In this document: in pieces, positions 6,057 through 7,736 of the stretch
How positions within the stretch are numbered: position 1 is the first letter of the stretch
How the letters are laid out: every line of letters starts with the position of its first letter
NCBI GenBank assembly: GCA_900541895.1
Contig: UWSI01000046.1
Location: 1 to 7,736 of the forward strand
Direction of reading: 5' to 3'
Origin: an uncultured Actinomyces sp.
Lineage (GTDB): Bacteria > Actinomycetota > Actinomycetes > Actinomycetales > Actinomycetaceae
Length of the DNA: 7,736 nt
Made by a program: the position numbers and the translations under genes
Notes under the pieces: generated by a model
The model's input: the letters and a program-made list of their open reading frames with translations, nothing else
The model's database searches: none
What the model was told of the DNA's origin: nothing

Positions 6057-6941
6057 ATGCCGCACTCAACTGGTGCCGAGCGCGCCCCGCTTGGCAATCT
6101 CAAACCTGGGATAATTTCTCCGCGTCGTCCTGTCCCGACACACATTGATCGTCCGGAATACATGTACCACTCGGGTCCAGAAGTAATCACGGCCTCTGAT
6201 ATCAAGACACCGGAAACCATTGAAAAAATCCGCAAAGCCGGCCAAATCGCAGCACAGGCTCTCCAAGCAGTGGGGGAAGCAATTCGTCCTGGGGTAACCA
6301 CTGACGAATTGGATCGTATCGGCCACGATTTCATTATTTCGCGCGATGCCTACCCCTCATGCTTGGGCTACATGGGATTTCCGAAGTCCCTGTGCACCTC
6401 AATCAACGAAGTAATCTGCCACGGTATCCCCGATGATCGCCCCCTTGAAGATGGCGACATTATCAATGTCGACATCACCGCTTATTACGACGGCGTGCAT
6501 GGAGATACATGCGCGATGTTCGAAGTCGGGACCGTTGATGAGGAGTCCCATCTTCTGATCGAGCGTACACGTGAAGCGATGATGCGCGGCATCAAGGCTG
6601 TTCGCCCTGGTCGAGAAATCAATGTCATTGGCAGGGTTATTGAATCGTACGCACATCGTTTCAACTACGGTGTTGTTCGCGACTACACCGGACACGGTGT
6701 CGGCGAGGCCTTTCACTCAGGTTTGATTGTCCCACACTACGACACTGCCCCCGCACATAGCGAAATCATGGAAGAAGGCATGGTTTTCACCATCGAGCCC
6801 ATGCTGAATCTGGGCGGAGTTGAATGGGAACAATGGGATGATCAGTGGACAGTCGTGACAAAAGATCGCGGTCGCTCTGCACAATTCGAACACACAATCG
6901 TTGTCACAGAAAACGGCGCTGAAATCCTGACGCTTCCATAA
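6057..6941 (+). CDS. map: Methionine aminopeptidase type Ic
   Basis: A 294-residue metallopeptidase that removes the initiator methionine from nascent proteins at the ribosome. The pita-bread catalytic domain (about 50-292) shows all five metal ligands: Asp139 (NVDIT), Asp150 (HGDT), His213 (TGHG), Glu247 (TIEPM) and Glu278 (QFEHT), plus the conserved CHGIP (121-125) and FHSG (219-222) histidines. The N-terminal extension with PGIISPRRPVPTHIDRPEY (17-35) closely resembles that of the Mycobacterium tuberculosis type Ic enzyme and carries a PxxP motif thought to help ribosome association. I start at the ATG at 6057. The frame is open further upstream, to 5931, but that part overlaps panB and lacks a conserved counterpart. 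AAGGA (6042-6046) lies 10 nt upstream and overlaps the panB stop, which suggests coupling. Actinobacteria often carry a second map gene in the ribosomal protein region, not visible here. Confidence 0.97.
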   Translation: MPHSTGAERAPLGNLKPGIISPRRPVPTHIDRPEYMYHSGPEVITASDIKTPETIEKIRKAGQIAAQALQAVGEAIRPGVTTDELDRIGHDFIISRDAYPSCLGYMGFPKSLCTSINEVICHGIPDDRPLEDGDIINVDITAYYDGVHGDTCAMFEVGTVDEESHLLIERTREAMMRGIKAVRPGREINVIGRVIESYAHRFNYGVVRDYTGHGVGEAFHSGLIVPHYDTAPAHSEIMEEGMVFTIEPMLNLGGVEWEQWDDQWTVVTKDRGRSAQFEHTIVVTENGAEILTLP

Positions 6942-6954
6942 TTCTGGCGTGAAT

Positions 6955-6983
6955 TTTAACGATTCGATAAAGACGGTTATCCT
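6955..6983 (+). promoter_or_regulatory. Candidate ppgK promoter
   Basis: TATCCT (6978-6983) fits the TANNNT -10 form and lies 17 nt after TTTAAC (6955-6960), which matches the -35 consensus at three of six positions. The 71-bp gap between map and ppgK has no terminator, so ppgK may be read both from this site and from the panB-map transcript. Confidence 0.3.
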
Positions 6984-6994
6984 TAGAGAAAAGG

Positions 6995-7006
6995 CCTTCG
7001 AAGGAG
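6995..7006 (+). promoter_or_regulatory. ppgK ribosome binding site within a palindrome
   Basis: AAGGAG (7001-7006), 6 nt before the ATG at 7013, is a strong ribosome binding site. Its first four bases are the right arm of a perfect 10-bp palindrome, CCTTCGAAGG (6995-7004). A second CCTT at 6981-6984 is also complementary to it. Pairing could shield the site, but the palindrome has no loop and its hairpin would be weak. Confidence 0.6.
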
Positions 7007-7012
7007 AACAAC

Positions 7013-7736
7013 ATGACACTTGCGTGTGGAATTGATATTGGCGGTTCAGGTGTCAAGGGTGCCCTTGTTGATCTTGAAACAGGGACCTACTCCTGCGAAA
7101 GCGTAGTGATCGAAACCCCGGCCCCGGCGACTCCAGATTCAGTTGCACAGGTCTGCGGTGATCTTCTCCACCAGCTCGACGTCACCGATGATATTCCCGT
7201 CGGGATCACCTTCCCCGCGCCAATTATTCATGGACGAGTTCCCTTTATGGCGAATCTTGATCCATCATGGGCAGGAATCGATGTTGTCGAGCTCATGGAT
7301 CGCCACTTGGGGCGAACCATCGTTGCTCTGAATGATGCCGATGCCGCCGGATTAGGCGAAGCGATCTACGGCGCCGCTAAAGATGTTCCCGGAGTTGTCA
7401 TTGTCACCACTCTTGGAACAGGAATCGGATCGGCCATCATCAATGATGGTGTCTTAATTCCAAATTCGGAACTTGGTCACCTTGAGATTGACGGCCATGA
7501 TGCCGAAACTCAAGCTTCTGCAGGTCAGAAGACCGCGCAGAAACTGGATTGGGTCACGTGGACGGGGCGCCTCCAGCGCTACTACTCGCACGTTGAGATG
7601 CTCTTCTCCCCCGACCTTTTCGTTATCGGTGGCGGAGTGAGTGCTAATCACGAGAAGTTCCTCCCCCTGCTGAACCTCCGTACCCCCGTTGTCCCCGCAA
7701 AGCTACGTAATCCCGCCGGTATTGTTGGTGCGGCTT
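7013..7736 (+). CDS. ppgK: Polyphosphate glucokinase, 3' end missing
   Basis: The first 241 residues of a ROK-family glucokinase that phosphorylates glucose to glucose 6-phosphate with polyphosphate, and usually also ATP, as the phosphoryl donor. It is a cytoplasmic actinobacterial entry enzyme for glycolysis. Visible motifs: GIDIGGSGVKGALVDL (6-21, phosphate loop), FPAPIIHG (67-74) and ANLDPSW (80-86), NDADAAGLGEAIYGA (107-121, catalytic Asp108), LGTGIGS (134-140), ELGHLEIDGHDAE (153-165) and FSPDLFVIGGGVS (198-210), then LRTPVVPAKLRNPAGIVGAA at the window edge. The ANLDPSW and ELGHLE-DG-AE segments separate PpgK from ordinary ATP glucokinases of the ROK family, and the protein lacks the ROK zinc-binding cysteine cluster. 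M. tuberculosis PpgK ends only a few residues after the matching GIVGAA, so probably 10-25 residues are missing. The first Gly-rich strand begins at residue 6, so there is no N-terminal extension. Confidence 0.94.
   Translation, partial: MTLACGIDIGGSGVKGALVDLETGTYSCESVVIETPAPATPDSVAQVCGDLLHQLDVTDDIPVGITFPAPIIHGRVPFMANLDPSWAGIDVVELMDRHLGRTIVALNDADAAGLGEAIYGAAKDVPGVVIVTTLGTGIGSAIINDGVLIPNSELGHLEIDGHDAETQASAGQKTAQKLDWVTWTGRLQRYYSHVEMLFSPDLFVIGGGVSANHEKFLPLLNLRTPVVPAKLRNPAGIVGAA

Noticed and set aside
6949..6966. Second ARG box near ppgK (TGAAT ... ATTCG)
   Set aside because: The half-sites are 7 nt apart instead of 4 and one base is off, so spacing does not fit ArgR.
1..7736. CRISPR array, tRNA or rRNA gene, insertion sequence, phage or defence genes
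   Set aside because: No spaced direct repeats, no cloverleaf-like segment in the short gaps, no transposase or integrase motifs, and all long frames are housekeeping genes.

Overview
The window holds seven protein-coding genes in two divergent blocks and is almost entirely coding. The protein sequences (PheS with GMVNPNVL, a type Ic methionine aminopeptidase with a PxxP N-terminal extension, a polyphosphate glucokinase, a class-typical ArgR) point to an actinobacterium. By eye the GC content is in the middle 50s percent, lower than in Streptomyces or Mycobacterium, so a host-associated member of the Actinomycetaceae or a relative is my best guess. This is an inference, not a measurement.

Left block, minus strand, in order of transcription (right to left): pheS (5028-3937), pheT (3935-1284, only 1 nt after the pheS stop), a HemG-like flavodoxin-domain protein (1231-740), then argR (603-88). 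A strong hairpin without a U-tract (669-712) lies between the flavodoxin gene and argR and probably ends the pheST-flavodoxin unit. A classic intrinsic terminator (14-55) closes argR. A 14-bp ARG-box-like palindrome (626-639) lies just upstream of the argR start and suggests autoregulation.

Right block, plus strand: panB (5168-6043), map (6057-6941, coupled to panB by a 13-nt gap) and ppgK (7013 to the window end, truncated on the right). A 139-bp divergent intergenic region (5029-5167) holds the promoters of pheS and panB and a perfect 6-bp inverted repeat.

Functionally these are housekeeping genes: phenylalanyl-tRNA charging (PheS/PheT), the first committed step of pantothenate and coenzyme A synthesis (PanB), removal of the initiator methionine (Map), glucose phosphorylation with polyphosphate or ATP (PpgK), and arginine-responsive transcription control (ArgR). 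The most interesting point is evolutionary. In many actinobacteria pheS-pheT is followed by argCJBDF-argR-argGH. Here pheST and argR keep their order and strand, but a flavodoxin gene replaces the biosynthetic genes between them, and a terminator follows argR directly. I see no new defence, mobile or RNA-based system. There is no CRISPR array, tRNA, rRNA, insertion sequence or attachment site, and no gene-free stretch over 300 bases.
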